From an uncultured Clostridia bacterium (GTDB lineage Bacteria > Bacillota > Clostridia > TANB77 > CAG-508), in assembly GCA_944388795.1 (NCBI GenBank), contig CALXKD010000015.1, positions 1 to 38,782 on the forward strand: a stretch of DNA of 38,782 bases, read 5' to 3'. The position numbers and the translations under genes were made by a program. The stretch's first letter is position 1, and each line of letters opens with the position of its first letter. Below are positions 1 through 8,251 of the stretch, one piece after another. The notes beneath the pieces are model-generated. The model was not told the DNA's origin, searched no databases, and was given only the letters and a program-made list of their open reading frames with translations.

Positions 1-134
1 AAAATCCTTTATTTAATGGACTTTTCTCTTGGATTAGTAAATTCAATTAAATGTGGAATTTACTTTTATATTTAACCTTTTTTAATAAAATTGTCAACAT
101 CTTGACAAAATTCTGGTAATTCCTTATAAGCTTT

Positions 135-1367
135 TTAAATAAACTCTTCCCATACCAAATTTGCCAAATCTAATCCTTTATTGGTAAGTTTTATATAATC
201 TCCATCTATTATAACCAGTTTTTCTTCCACTAGTTTTTCTAATTCTTTTCTATACAAAAATATAGGATTGTCAACATATTTTTCTTTAAATTTTGATATA
301 CATACGCCTTTTATTGTTCTTAAGCCCAAAAGCATATATTCTCTTTTTCTATCCTCTGCCTCTTGTATTTCTTCAATTTCATATACTGTTTTTATTCTTT
401 CTTCTAAAGCTTTTTTTTCTTTATGATTTGATAATTCTAAAATATGATTTATCATTTGTCCATCAAAAGCATTCATTCGAGTTATATATTGTTCCATTTC
501 TGAAGTATTTGCATATCTTATATAATTTAAATAAGAATGTGCAGCTAATCCAATTCCAATATATTCTTTTTGTTTCCAACAATTTAAATTATGTTTTGAT
601 TCTTTTCCCTCTTTTGCAAAATTAGACATTTCATAATGTTGATATCCATTTAACTCTAACATGTTTTTCACATACCAATACATATTTCTTTCCAGTTCTT
701 CGTCCATTTCTTGCAATTGATGGTTTTCTATTTTTTGTGCTATCACAGTTCCTTCTTCTACAATTAAAGAATATACACTAATATGTGCTGGATTTAATTT
801 TATCACTTGATTTAAGCTTTCTTTTATATCTTCTATCGTTTGATTAGGTAATCCTATCATTAAATCCACATTAATATTATGAAATCCCACTTCTTTTGCC
901 ATAGAATAAGTTTCTAAAAATTGTTCAAAAGTATGAATTCTTCCTATTTCTTTTAAGATTTCATTATTGGTGCTTTGAAGTCCTATACTTAATCGATTAA
1001 TCCCTGCTTTTCTATATTGCTCTAATTTTTCCTTATTAACTGTTCCTGGATTTACTTCTATGGTAATTTCCATATCTTCAAAATTTGTTTTATTCTCTTT
1101 TAGATAACTTTGTAACAATTCTACAATCTCTAGAATATATATATCATTAATATAGGATGGTGTTCCTCCCCCAATATATATGGTGGTTACTGTATAGTTT
1201 TCTAAAATTTCTTTGTTATTTAAATATTTTTTTATTTCTTTTTTTACCGCTTCTATATATCCTTCTACTAAATTTTGTTTATTTGAAAAAGAAACAAAAT
1301 CACAATAGTCACATTTATGTTTGCAAAAAGGTATGTGGATATATATTCCTAATTCTTTATTCTCCAT
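135..1367 (-). CDS. hemW: Radical SAM heme chaperone HemW
   Basis: HemW binds heme and an iron-sulfur cluster and is thought to deliver heme to hemoproteins; the family was long misannotated as oxygen-independent coproporphyrinogen III oxidase. The sequence shows the radical SAM cluster motif CKHKCDYC at residues 15-22 (Cys15, Cys19, Cys22) preceded by IYIHIPF, and the glycine-rich IYIGGGTPS motif near residue 65. The C-terminus has the HemW-type winged-helix-like tail. Its 410 residues fit the family. The start overlaps the end of whiA by 11 bp, so the two are translationally coupled in a prmC-whiA-hemW operon. In-frame codons continue for 20 residues after the TAA stop, which I treat as chance. 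Family assignment is firm; the precise heme role is from family knowledge. Confidence 0.93.
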   Translation of the reverse strand: MENKELGIYIHIPFCKHKCDYCDFVSFSNKQNLVEGYIEAVKKEIKKYLNNKEILENYTVTTIYIGGGTPSYINDIYILEIVELLQSYLKENKTNFEDMEITIEVNPGTVNKEKLEQYRKAGINRLSIGLQSTNNEILKEIGRIHTFEQFLETYSMAKEVGFHNINVDLMIGLPNQTIEDIKESLNQVIKLNPAHISVYSLIVEEGTVIAQKIENHQLQEMDEELERNMYWYVKNMLELNGYQHYEMSNFAKEGKESKHNLNCWKQKEYIGIGLAAHSYLNYIRYANTSEMEQYITRMNAFDGQMINHILELSNHKEKKALEERIKTVYEIEEIQEAEDRKREYMLLGLRTIKGVCISKFKEKYVDNPIFLYRKELEKLVEEKLVIIDGDYIKLTNKGLDLANLVWEEFI

Positions 1368-2256
1368 TTGCTATCTCCATTATTTTCTTTAATCTGTAAT
1401 TTACTCCTGATTTTCCTACTGGTTCTTTTAATTGTTTTCCTAATTCTACTAATGACATATCTGGATTTTCTATTCTTAAAGTAGCGATTTCTTTTAAATG
1501 ATCATCCAACTTATTAAATTTACCTTCCTTTTGTAACTTTTTAATAGCTGCTATTTGTTCAATGGCTGCATTAATCGTTTTATTCAGATTTGCTGTTTCG
1601 CAATTGACAATTCGATTTACTTTTCCTCTCATTTCTTTTTGAATGCGGATATCTTCAAATTGCATAACCGCCTTGTTAGCACCAATTAAGGCTAATAATT
1701 TTGAAATTTCTTCTCCCTCTTTAATATATATGGAATATCGATTTTTTGTTATCAATTCTTTTGTATGTACATCAAAATAACGTAATATATTTTGCAGTAT
1801 TTCTAAATTATTTTCATTTGATAACACAATTTCTAAATGATAAGAATTCTCTGGATTATTTATTGATCCTGCTCCTAGAAAACTTCCTCTAATAAAAGCT
1901 CTTTTTTTCTCCTCTGCTTTTCCATCATTTCCGATATCCTCTATTTCACTTTTTAAAAATACCTTTTCATCTCTTATCTCTAAAAACTCTAATTTATCTA
2001 TATCAAATGCTTTTGTGACAATATTAAATGTTTTTCCATTTACATCTATATCATGATTGATTTCTAAATTAGATAATAGTTTAGAAAATCGATTAATATT
2101 ATAATCACTTTCTGTTGAAAATTTGATATTTTTTCCTTTTATAACATTTGTATTAGCCGTTATCAAATAACCAATCAATTCAAATTTTACATTTTCCTTA
2201 TTGGTTAAACTATTTGACTTATTTAATTCTTGCTTTATATCTGATGAAAAAGACAT
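1357..2256 (-). CDS. whiA: DNA-binding protein WhiA
   Basis: WhiA is a conserved Gram-positive DNA-binding protein that combines a LAGLIDADG homing-endonuclease-like fold, without nuclease activity, and a C-terminal helix-turn-helix. It influences cell division and sporulation-associated growth. The 299-residue protein begins MSFSSDIKQEL, typical of the family. It carries the RGSFLGAGSINNP segment of the LAGLIDADG region near residue 125 and ends in the conserved helix-turn-helix (SLVELGKQL, then GVNYRLKKI). It begins 2 bp after the prmC stop and overlaps hemW by 11 bp. In many Firmicutes whiA sits with yvcJ and yvcK; here it is between prmC and hemW instead, which is a different context for it. 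Confidence 0.93.
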   Translation of the reverse strand: MSFSSDIKQELNKSNSLTNKENVKFELIGYLITANTNVIKGKNIKFSTESDYNINRFSKLLSNLEINHDIDVNGKTFNIVTKAFDIDKLEFLEIRDEKVFLKSEIEDIGNDGKAEEKKRAFIRGSFLGAGSINNPENSYHLEIVLSNENNLEILQNILRYFDVHTKELITKNRYSIYIKEGEEISKLLALIGANKAVMQFEDIRIQKEMRGKVNRIVNCETANLNKTINAAIEQIAAIKKLQKEGKFNKLDDHLKEIATLRIENPDMSLVELGKQLKEPVGKSGVNYRLKKIMEIANGE

Positions 2257-2258
2257 CT

Positions 2259-3107
2259 CTAATCCCCTACCTTTGTCACAATCACTCTATCATGATCATA
2301 TAAATCTTTTTTACAATATGTTCCAATATATTGTTTTTTATCTTTTATGATTTGCATAACTGTTTCTTTTTGATCATACCCAATTTCTAAACAAATATAT
2401 CCACCATATTTTAAGTATTCATATCCTTTATCAATGATATTTCTATAAAAATCTAGTCCATCTTCTCCTCCATCTAATGCTAATCTTGGTTCTCTTCTTA
2501 CTTCCTTATCTAATCTATCTATTTCCTCTCTTCTTATATATGGCGGATTTGATACGATAATATCATATCTTTCTTGTCCTAATTCTTCAAAAAGATTTGA
2601 TTCTACAAATGTAATTTTATCTTGTACATGATTGTTTTTTGCATTTGCAATCGCAATATCTAATGCCTTTCCACTAATATCTAAAGCTGTTAACTCCACA
2701 TTTTCTAAATATTTTGCTAAAGATACTGCAATTGCTCCACTTCCTGTGCATAAATCTAATATTTTTTTTGCCCTTATTTTTTTAGCAATATTCATCACTT
2801 CTTCTACCAACACTTCTGTATCTTGTCTTGGTATTAATACATTTTCATCCACATAAAAATTTAATTTCATAAATTCTTTTTGGTGTGTAATATGTTCTAT
2901 TGGCTCTCCTTGTGTCAATAATTCTATATATTTTAAATAGTCTTGTTCTTCTTTATCCGTTAATTTTTGATTGTCATATACAATTAAATATTGTCTAGGC
3001 TTTTTTAGTACATATTGTAATAATAGTCTTGCTTTTAATTTTGGTGTAGAAATCTTTTCTAATTTTAATACAGTAACACCTTTTATCAATGCTTGTTTAA
3101 TTGTCAT
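2259..3107 (-). CDS. prmC: Release factor glutamine methyltransferase PrmC
   Basis: PrmC uses SAM to methylate the glutamine of the GGQ motif in peptide chain release factors 1 and 2. The protein is 282 residues, normal for the family. It has an N-terminal helical release-factor-binding domain (about residues 1-85) and a Rossmann methyltransferase domain. The SAM-binding motif is ILDLCTGSGAIAVSLA (near 118-133) and the catalytic NPPY motif lies within VSNPPYIRREE. A ribosome-binding site AAGGTGG precedes the ATG. It is the first gene of the prmC-whiA-hemW operon. A likely promoter (TTGCTA, 17 bp, TAAAAT) overlaps the terminator arm of the preceding pseudopilin-like gene. Confidence 0.93.
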   Translation of the reverse strand: MTIKQALIKGVTVLKLEKISTPKLKARLLLQYVLKKPRQYLIVYDNQKLTDKEEQDYLKYIELLTQGEPIEHITHQKEFMKLNFYVDENVLIPRQDTEVLVEEVMNIAKKIRAKKILDLCTGSGAIAVSLAKYLENVELTALDISGKALDIAIANAKNNHVQDKITFVESNLFEELGQERYDIIVSNPPYIRREEIDRLDKEVRREPRLALDGGEDGLDFYRNIIDKGYEYLKYGGYICLEIGYDQKETVMQIIKDKKQYIGTYCKKDLYDHDRVIVTKVGD

Positions 3108-3147
3108 ATGACCACCTTCTTTCTTTTGTTTATTTTATAATATTTAC

Positions 3148-3178
3148 ATAAAAATAGCAAGAAAAATTCTTGCTATTC
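3148..3178 (-). terminator. Intrinsic terminator of pseudopilin-like gene 1
   Basis: Minus-strand hairpin with arms AATAGCAAGAA and TTCTTGCTATT followed by a T-rich stretch. It lies just after the stop of the gene ending at 3218. Confidence 0.75.
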
Positions 3179-3217
3179 TCGTTTTTATTTATTTAATTAA
3201 ATCCTCTACTCTTTATT

Positions 3218-4579
3218 TCACACATGTATTTTCCATTCTGTACATGAATTAACCTGATTTCCAGTTTCTTCTAGTTTTATATTTTTATCTAAATACACGA
3301 TTGGCATAATATTACCAGAACTTTGCATATTAGTATTTCCTGCATAAAGTGTATATCTTGCATTGGTAATACCATCTCGTACAATATGAAATCCTGTCGC
3401 TCCCGTTTCTCCACCTCCTCCTTCCCCTCGAATACAATTAGATGCAAGCCAATACTGTTTTCTATTAGAAAACAATACAGAATATTCTCTACTACTTGTA
3501 GATATTCCCTTTATTTCTCCAGTCGATGTATCTGTTAATGTTGTTGGATAATATGTATAAAATGTGCTTATTAATGTAATAGTTTCACCAACAGGTAGCC
3601 ATTTAACTGTTCTACTATTTTCATCATAATATACAAATGCTGTATACTCAAAGCTTCCTGTGCTTCCATTTTTTCCTTGTATTGTTGTATATCCATAGTT
3701 TTCTCTAGTACATACTAGTTCATTTTGATATTCTTCTATTTTTCCCTCTCCATAAATCTTACCATCACCTGTACACATTGGATCATATCCTGTAATTTTA
3801 TTTATATCCTCTATTGTCATGGCTCTTGCATAAGAAGCACCTGTTCCATATCCATAAATTTCACAAACATTTTCCATTTCCTGTATCCCGTAGCAATATC
3901 CTGTTGCTCCAGATAGAGCCAATCCTGTTGATTGTGTAGATTGAATAGGTGTTGCTGGAACTATCATTAAATTATCTTCCTCTGCACTATGTTCAACACC
4001 TAATACTCTCCATGTTGTTTCATATGTAGTGCTAAAGGTTTGTCCTTCGCCACTAACACCTGTTCTCTCTGCTTCTGCTGTATAACTATACGCTCCTTTA
4101 TCATTGGCATCATAGGTTATATAATCTCCTATTTGTAAAGTAAGTTCTCCATTCGTTATATTATGATTATCATCTTCATCACTTGTTTCCCACCATGTCA
4201 TATCTCTTACATTTCCATCTTGGTCTACTGCATAATTTCTATTACTTTCTGTAAATAGTACTTTTATAACTTCTCCTATATCTGTTGCTTTCGTTTTTCC
4301 CTCATCTGTTTCTTTATCTAACTCACTTTGTAATTCACTTTCCTCTATATTTCCATATTTGTTATTTCCCATTGCCTGTACAGTTGCTTTTTCCACAATC
4401 TCTTTTTCATTGGCTATTTCTGTTTCCTCTTTTGCTTGCCCTGCATTTCGTATAATTCCGTTATCTCCTGTTATCGCACCTATCGTAATCCCTGCTAAGA
4501 TTAGCAAAACAATGATGGTAATTACTAATGCTAATATTGTAATCCCATTTTCTTGTTTGTTTCTTCTTTTTAATTTCAT
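3218..4579 (-). CDS. Pseudopilin-like secreted/surface protein 1
   Basis: The 453-residue protein begins with a short charged leader (MKLKRRNKQENG), then ITILALVITIIVLLILAG, a single membrane helix like the N-terminus of type IV prepilins and type II secretion pseudopilins. The usual glutamate at position +5 of mature pilins is Ala. The first ~130 residues closely match those of the gene at 34862-36736. The C-terminal ~300 residues differ and contain a YWLASNC segment and end near PIVYLDKN, like the globular domains on many gut clostridial proteins annotated as prepilin-type. I infer surface display or secretion; the ligand is unknown. Upstream lies a candidate invertible promoter pointing away from the gene. 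The start follows AGAGGT with about 8 bp spacing. Confidence 0.8.
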   Translation of the reverse strand: MKLKRRNKQENGITILALVITIIVLLILAGITIGAITGDNGIIRNAGQAKEETEIANEKEIVEKATVQAMGNNKYGNIEESELQSELDKETDEGKTKATDIGEVIKVLFTESNRNYAVDQDGNVRDMTWWETSDEDDNHNITNGELTLQIGDYITYDANDKGAYSYTAEAERTGVSGEGQTFSTTYETTWRVLGVEHSAEEDNLMIVPATPIQSTQSTGLALSGATGYCYGIQEMENVCEIYGYGTGASYARAMTIEDINKITGYDPMCTGDGKIYGEGKIEEYQNELVCTRENYGYTTIQGKNGSTGSFEYTAFVYYDENSRTVKWLPVGETITLISTFYTYYPTTLTDTSTGEIKGISTSSREYSVLFSNRKQYWLASNCIRGEGGGGETGATGFHIVRDGITNARYTLYAGNTNMQSSGNIMPIVYLDKNIKLEETGNQVNSCTEWKIHV

Positions 4580-4636
4580 ATGATATACCTCTTTCCTTTA
4601 TTTTCTTTTGTTTTTAACTATTTTTTATTTTCTTTT

Positions 4637-4647
4637 AGTTAAATACT
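4637..4647 (+). repeat. Inverton 1 proximal site
   Basis: AGT-TAAAT-ACT, with the right arm continuing TAAGG. It lies 57 bp upstream of the pseudopilin-like start at 4579. Its spacer is the reverse complement of the distal site's ATTTA. Confidence 0.65.
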
Positions 4648-4767
4648 TAAGGTATATACAAAAAAAGCAGGAATGACTTAGTTTTACTATAAAAACCAAT
4701 CATTCCCGCTTTTACTTTTTTATAATTTTTTATTTTATTTTTCTCTTTTTTTCATTCTATATATCTA

Positions 4768-4796
4768 TTGACTTTATCATATTTTATTGCTATTAT
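4768..4796 (+). promoter_or_regulatory. Sigma-A promoter inside inverton 1
   Basis: TTGACT, 17-bp spacer, TATTAT on the plus strand. It faces the 3' end of the Rpn gene and runs within about 30 bp into the distal-site hairpin. The -35 with following bases (TTGACTTTATCAT) is the same as in inverton 2. Confidence 0.65.
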
Positions 4797-4810
4797 ATAT
4801 TTAGTTTTTC

Positions 4811-4843
4811 GGTCGTTAAGTATTTAACTTAACGATCTTTTTG
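4811..4843 (+). repeat. Inverton 1 distal site, also a terminator hairpin
   Basis: TCGTTAAGT, spacer ATTTA, ACTTAACGA: a palindrome followed on the plus strand by a T run. It is the inverted partner of the site at 4637-4647. In the present orientation it would terminate transcripts from the promoter at 4768-4796. Confidence 0.65.
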
Positions 4844-4868
4844 TTTATAAAATTAATTTATTATTTTA

Positions 4869-5753
4869 TTATAATACTTTAATTTCTTCTTCTGTTAATC
4901 CTGTCATTTCTTTTATATATTCCATTTCTGCACCCTTTTCTTTCATTTTTTTAGCAATTCTCTTTTTTTCTTGTTGCTCTCCTTCAACTAACCCTTTCCT
5001 TCTTGCTTCATACATTTCTGTATTATATGTTAGCCTACTTCTTTCTCTAATTTCGTATAACTCTCTTTCATATTCATCTGCACTCATTTCTTTTAATTGT
5101 TCTATGGCTTCTTTGATTTCTTCATTTTCTTTTTTATATTCTTCCATCATCTTTTGATCGCCCCCAATTACATATAACCACTTTTCTAATAAATCTGCCA
5201 CCTTTGGTTTCTTTTTCTTAAACTTTGGTAATTCTATGATATAATATTTTACCATGTCTGTTAAATATTCCTCTTCTTTTTCATATCCTATATTAACATA
5301 TCTGATTTCTTCTGTTTTTTCATACTTTAACATTGCTAAACTTAAATATGCATTTCGTTTTACAACATTATCATTTATAATACATATAACAATTGTATCT
5401 TTTGCTTTTTGATATTTTTCTGATACTTTTATTTCTCCTGCTATCATTTTTGCATTATATACAACTAATCTTCTTTCTATGGCCACTGTATTTCCTACTT
5501 GCAATTCGATATCTATCATTGTATTATCATTTATTTCTGCTTTGATATCCAATATACTCAATTTTTCATTGATTGTTTCTTTTGGTATTTCTGGGTTTTT
5601 TAGTTCTATTTTTTGTATATTAATTTTTAAAATCGCCTCTAATAGGCTTTTTAATATTTTTTCATTTCCTCCTTTTCCAAAAATTCTCTTAAAAACATAA
5701 TCATTTGATAATGGTAGCATATCTACTTCTTTCAATTTATTTAAATTACTCAT
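4869..5753 (-). CDS. Rpn family PD-(D/E)XK nuclease (recombination-promoting nuclease/putative transposase)
   Basis: Rpn-family proteins carry a PD-(D/E)XK nuclease core related to PDDEXK_2 transposase-like proteins; E. coli RpnA is a DNA endonuclease that stimulates RecA-independent recombination, and some members have been proposed to act in phage defence. The 294-residue sequence opens with LSNDYVFKRIFG, the family's characteristic N-terminus. Putative catalytic residues lie in the ILDIKAE segment followed by IDIELQV (D...ExQ pattern) near residues 68-85. The C-terminus is a charged helix ending in MTGLTEEEIKVL, a frequent tail in this family. A ribosome-binding site AAAGGAG lies 7 bp before the ATG. 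No terminal inverted repeats are seen, so it is not clearly a mobile element itself. Confidence 0.85.
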   Translation of the reverse strand: MSNLNKLKEVDMLPLSNDYVFKRIFGKGGNEKILKSLLEAILKINIQKIELKNPEIPKETINEKLSILDIKAEINDNTMIDIELQVGNTVAIERRLVVYNAKMIAGEIKVSEKYQKAKDTIVICIINDNVVKRNAYLSLAMLKYEKTEEIRYVNIGYEKEEEYLTDMVKYYIIELPKFKKKKPKVADLLEKWLYVIGGDQKMMEEYKKENEEIKEAIEQLKEMSADEYERELYEIRERSRLTYNTEMYEARRKGLVEGEQQEKKRIAKKMKEKGAEMEYIKEMTGLTEEEIKVL

Positions 5754-6090
5754 CTATCTTCTCCTTTCATTCTATCAAATTTCTTTATTTTATTCAATAA
5801 ATCCATCTGACTTTTCTTTATTTTTAATACATTAGAGTTTTTGGCATAGATATCATTAATTGTGCTAGCATAATACATATACATTTAATAGGGAATAAAA
5901 GATATTAAAATATGATACTCAAAAATATGTACCGAAATATAAAATTGAATTTAAAAACTATAAAATAAAAATGAAACTTCTAAAATAGTTAGATAAAATA
6001 TTTTTAATTTCTTATAAATTCATGACATTAAAATTTAATTTTTATCATTTTACATACAAATAAATTTCTGACAAATAATATCCTAAAACA
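5754..6090. other. AT-rich gap without a recognisable gene
   Basis: I see no coding region, RNA or clear repeat here beyond a likely promoter region for the Rpn gene at its left end. It is very AT-rich. Confidence 0.5.
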
Positions 6091-6091
6091 T

Positions 6092-6146
6092 AAAAACCTC
6101 TGATTGCATTTCCAATATTTTACAATACAATCAAAGATTTTTCAAT
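6092..6146 (-). terminator. Intrinsic terminator downstream of 6S RNA
   Basis: Minus-strand hairpin with arms containing CTTTGATTG and CAATCAGAG followed by GTTTTTATG. It would catch readthrough from the 6S RNA gene before the Rpn gene. Confidence 0.55.
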
Positions 6147-6185
6147 ACTTTAATAATAAATTCTACCGATAATATACAAAAAAAG

Positions 6186-6388
6186 CCCCGCCTTAGCCGT
6201 CAGCTTTTTAATTTTTAAGGACCTGCTCCTAAAAACAGGTGGGTGCCTACCTAAATACTTATGGGCTTCTCACTATATACTGTGAGCATGCACGCCATAT
6301 TCGAGAGATCGGCCCCTCTTAAAATTTGTTGGTTCTAAAAATTATGCTCTTACGTACTATGCAGGGATTTTGTCATCCTTATTAGATT
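6186..6388 (-). ncRNA. ssrS: 6S RNA
   Basis: 6S RNA mimics an open promoter and sequesters housekeeping RNA polymerase in stationary phase. On the minus strand the sequence contains GCATGCTC followed by GAGAAGCC about 13 bases later, the conserved signature of the 6S strand opposite the transcription bubble. The ends can pair: CCCTGC near the 5' end with GCGGGG at the 3' end, and inner UAG/CUA and CGU/ACG helices. The 3' end runs into a T7 tract, giving an RNA of about 190-200 nt, normal for 6S. A promoter (TTGTAA, 17 bp, TAATAT) lies just upstream at 6395-6423. The exact 5' end is estimated from the promoter. Confidence 0.85.
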
Positions 6389-6394
6389 ATCTAT

Positions 6395-6423
6395 ATATTA
6401 ACACATTTAAAATTGTTTTACAA
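6395..6423 (-). promoter_or_regulatory. Promoter of 6S RNA
   Basis: Minus-strand TTGTAA, 17-bp spacer, TAATAT, placed about 7 bp before the inferred 6S 5' end. Confidence 0.6.
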
Positions 6424-6518
6424 ATGTCTTTTTCTTTTTAAAATATATCTATTCTTTCTCTATATTATTTTATCTCGTTTTTTCGTTTATATTCTCTCTT
6501 TCTTTAAGTTTCCTCAAC

Positions 6519-6597
6519 TTGATTTTTTGCTTTTTTTATGGTAAAATAAATGTATATTTGTGAGTATTTGAAGGTTTTTAACAACCTTCTTTTTTTG
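6519..6597 (+). ncRNA. Possible short plus-strand transcript
   Basis: A promoter-like TTGATT, 17 bp, TAAAAT (6519-6547) is followed 22 bp later by a hairpin (GAAGGTT/AACCTTC) and a T7 tract. The result would be an RNA of about 45 nt converging on the 3' end of the hemolysin III-family gene. It may only be a terminator with a chance promoter. Confidence 0.3.
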
Positions 6598-6599
6598 TT

Positions 6600-7274
6600 T
6601 TACATAACATATAGTAAAATACAGAAAAACTGTAATATACTTCCTAATAAGATAAACATATGGAAAACAGAATGCATCCATTTGTGTTTTTTTCCAACAC
6701 CATATAAAATAGCGCCTATAGAATATGCAATTCCACCTGCTAATAATAAACTAAATCCTGCTATTCCTAATAACTGTGGTAAAAGATTTATCTTAACAAC
6801 AATACACCATCCCATTACTAAATAACATATCATTGAAAACTTTTTATATTTTTTAATATCAATTGAATTTAATACAATTCCCAATATTGCCATAGCCCAT
6901 ATAATACCAAATATCGTCCAACCAGTCGCTGTACTATATTCTCTTAAGGTACATAGCGCAAATGGTGTATAAGATCCTGCAATTAATAAAAATATAGAAC
7001 AATGGTCTAACACTTGAAAAACTCGTTTTGAGTATCTTTTCGGACTTAAGCCATGATAAATACTTGACATTGTATATAGTATAATCATAGTTGCACCATA
7101 GATAGAACCACTGACAACCCCATATCCATTTCCGTGTATCGCTGCAAATACAATACACAAAACAGTTGCTACAATTCCTAAAACTGCACCCACAATATGT
7201 GATGTCATATTAAATATTTCTTCCCCTTTTGTATATTGAGGCAATATTCTATCTCTTAATTTTACTCTTGTCAT
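6600..7274 (-). CDS. trhA: Hemolysin III / PAQR family membrane protein TrhA
   Basis: This integral membrane protein belongs to the hemolysin III (YqfA/TrhA) branch of the PAQR superfamily, implicated in membrane fatty-acid and energy homeostasis; haemolytic activity is not generally established. About seven hydrophobic helices are visible. Family signatures are EEIFNMTSHIVGA near the N-terminus, SSIYHGL in the second third, LDHCSIFLLIAGSYTPFAL, and near the C-terminus HKWMHSVFHMFILLGS with the conserved paired histidines, a likely metal site. I place the start at the ATG of MTRVKLRD (7274), preceded by GGGAGAG, giving 224 residues; a longer version adds ten unlikely residues. It appears monocistronic. 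Confidence 0.88.
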   Translation of the reverse strand: MTRVKLRDRILPQYTKGEEIFNMTSHIVGAVLGIVATVLCIVFAAIHGNGYGVVSGSIYGATMIILYTMSSIYHGLSPKRYSKRVFQVLDHCSIFLLIAGSYTPFALCTLREYSTATGWTIFGIIWAMAILGIVLNSIDIKKYKKFSMICYLVMGWCIVVKINLLPQLLGIAGFSLLLAGGIAYSIGAILYGVGKKHKWMHSVFHMFILLGSILQFFCILLYVM

Positions 7275-7381
7275 AGTTTCTCTCCCATTTTTTATTTTTG
7301 TCATTATATCATTTTCAATATGATAAGTAAATATACAGTTTGTGAATTTCTCTTGAACTTCTTGAAAACGTATGTAATACT

Positions 7382-8251
7382 TTATATTTCAATATCTTTA
7401 TAACTTGTTACCATTTGTGCACCTTGTTTAATCAAGTCATTTGTTCCCACAGAATTCACTTCATCAATATTTCCCGGTACTACATACACATTCCTTCCTT
7501 GTTCTAACGCAAAATCTACAGTGATTAATGTTCCACTTTTCTTTTTTGCTTCAATGACGATAATGCCTTTACTCATTCCACTAATAATCCTATTTCTTGC
7601 TGGGAAATTCATTTTTGTAGGCTTAATACCTAAAGGATATTCTGATATAATAGCACCATTTTCTTGTATAATTTTGTCATACAAATACTCATTTTCTTTC
7701 GGATATACAATATCTAATCCACATCCGATAATCCCTATTGTGATTCCCTTTGCTTTTATGGCTCCAATATGGGACTGACTATCAATCCCTTTTGCTAAAC
7801 CACTAATAATATTAATGTTTCTTTTTGATAAATGATAGGCAAAATATTGTGCCACTTTTTCTCCATAAGGACTAGATTCTCTACAGCCCACAATTCCAAT
7901 TGCTGGTGCATTTAATATCTTTTCATTTCCTTTGACAAATATACTGACCGGATAATCATAAATTGTTTTTAAAATTTCAGGATATTCTTTATCTTCTATT
8001 GTAAGAATTTTTATATTTTGTTTTTGTAAGGCTTCTATTTGTTTTTTTAAGTTTTCCCTGTTTTTTCTGCAAATTATATTTTCTGCTAATGTTTCATGAA
8101 ATCCTCTGATTTGTAAAATTTCTTCTTTTTTTAAAGTATATATCTTTTCAGGCGTTTTATACCTATTTAATAATATTTGTTTTCGGATACTCCCCAATCC
8201 TTTGATACAAGATAACCATATCCAATATTTTTTCTTTTCTAATTCTTCTAT
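7382..8251 (-). CDS. dprA: DNA processing protein DprA, possible AUA start
   Basis: DprA protects incoming single-stranded DNA and loads RecA during transformation. The Rossmann-like core is clear: GIVGCRESSPYGEKVA, then ISGLAKGID, GCGLDIVYP, FPARNRIISGMSKG and VVPGNIDEVNSVGTNDLI. The conventional start would be a TTG at 8197, but in-frame sequence upstream reads EELEKKKYWIWLSCIKGLG, the typical DprA N-terminus. It is bounded by a stop codon that lies just before AAGGAGG. No ATG, GTG or TTG exists between, so the best start is an ATA at 8249-8251, 7 bp after that ribosome-binding site. The C-terminal winged helix of longer DprAs is absent (289 residues against about 360). It follows the folD terminator. 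Confidence 0.88.
   Translation of the reverse strand: MEELEKKKYWIWLSCIKGLGSIRKQILLNRYKTPEKIYTLKKEEILQIRGFHETLAENIICRKNRENLKKQIEALQKQNIKILTIEDKEYPEILKTIYDYPVSIFVKGNEKILNAPAIGIVGCRESSPYGEKVAQYFAYHLSKRNINIISGLAKGIDSQSHIGAIKAKGITIGIIGCGLDIVYPKENEYLYDKIIQENGAIISEYPLGIKPTKMNFPARNRIISGMSKGIIVIEAKKKSGTLITVDFALEQGRNVYVVPGNIDEVNSVGTNDLIKQGAQMVTSYKDIEI

Larger units (their letters stand above)
4631..4832. promoter_or_regulatory. Candidate invertible promoter (inverton) 1, OFF orientation
   Basis: A segment between two inverted sites (4637-4647 and 4819-4829) that share the 14-base core AGTTAAATACTTAA in opposite orientation. Inside are a plus-strand promoter (4768-4796) and a strong bidirectional terminator hairpin (about 4662-4713) with arms around GGAATGA and TCATTCC. 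As assembled the promoter faces away from the pseudopilin-like gene whose start is at 4579, and the terminator blocks readthrough towards it. Inverting the segment would point the promoter at the gene and put the terminator behind it. Confidence 0.65.

Noticed and set aside
4869-5753. Rpn gene as a complete insertion sequence
   Set aside because: No terminal inverted repeats or target-site duplications flank it; the nearby inverted sites bound the promoter segment, not this gene.
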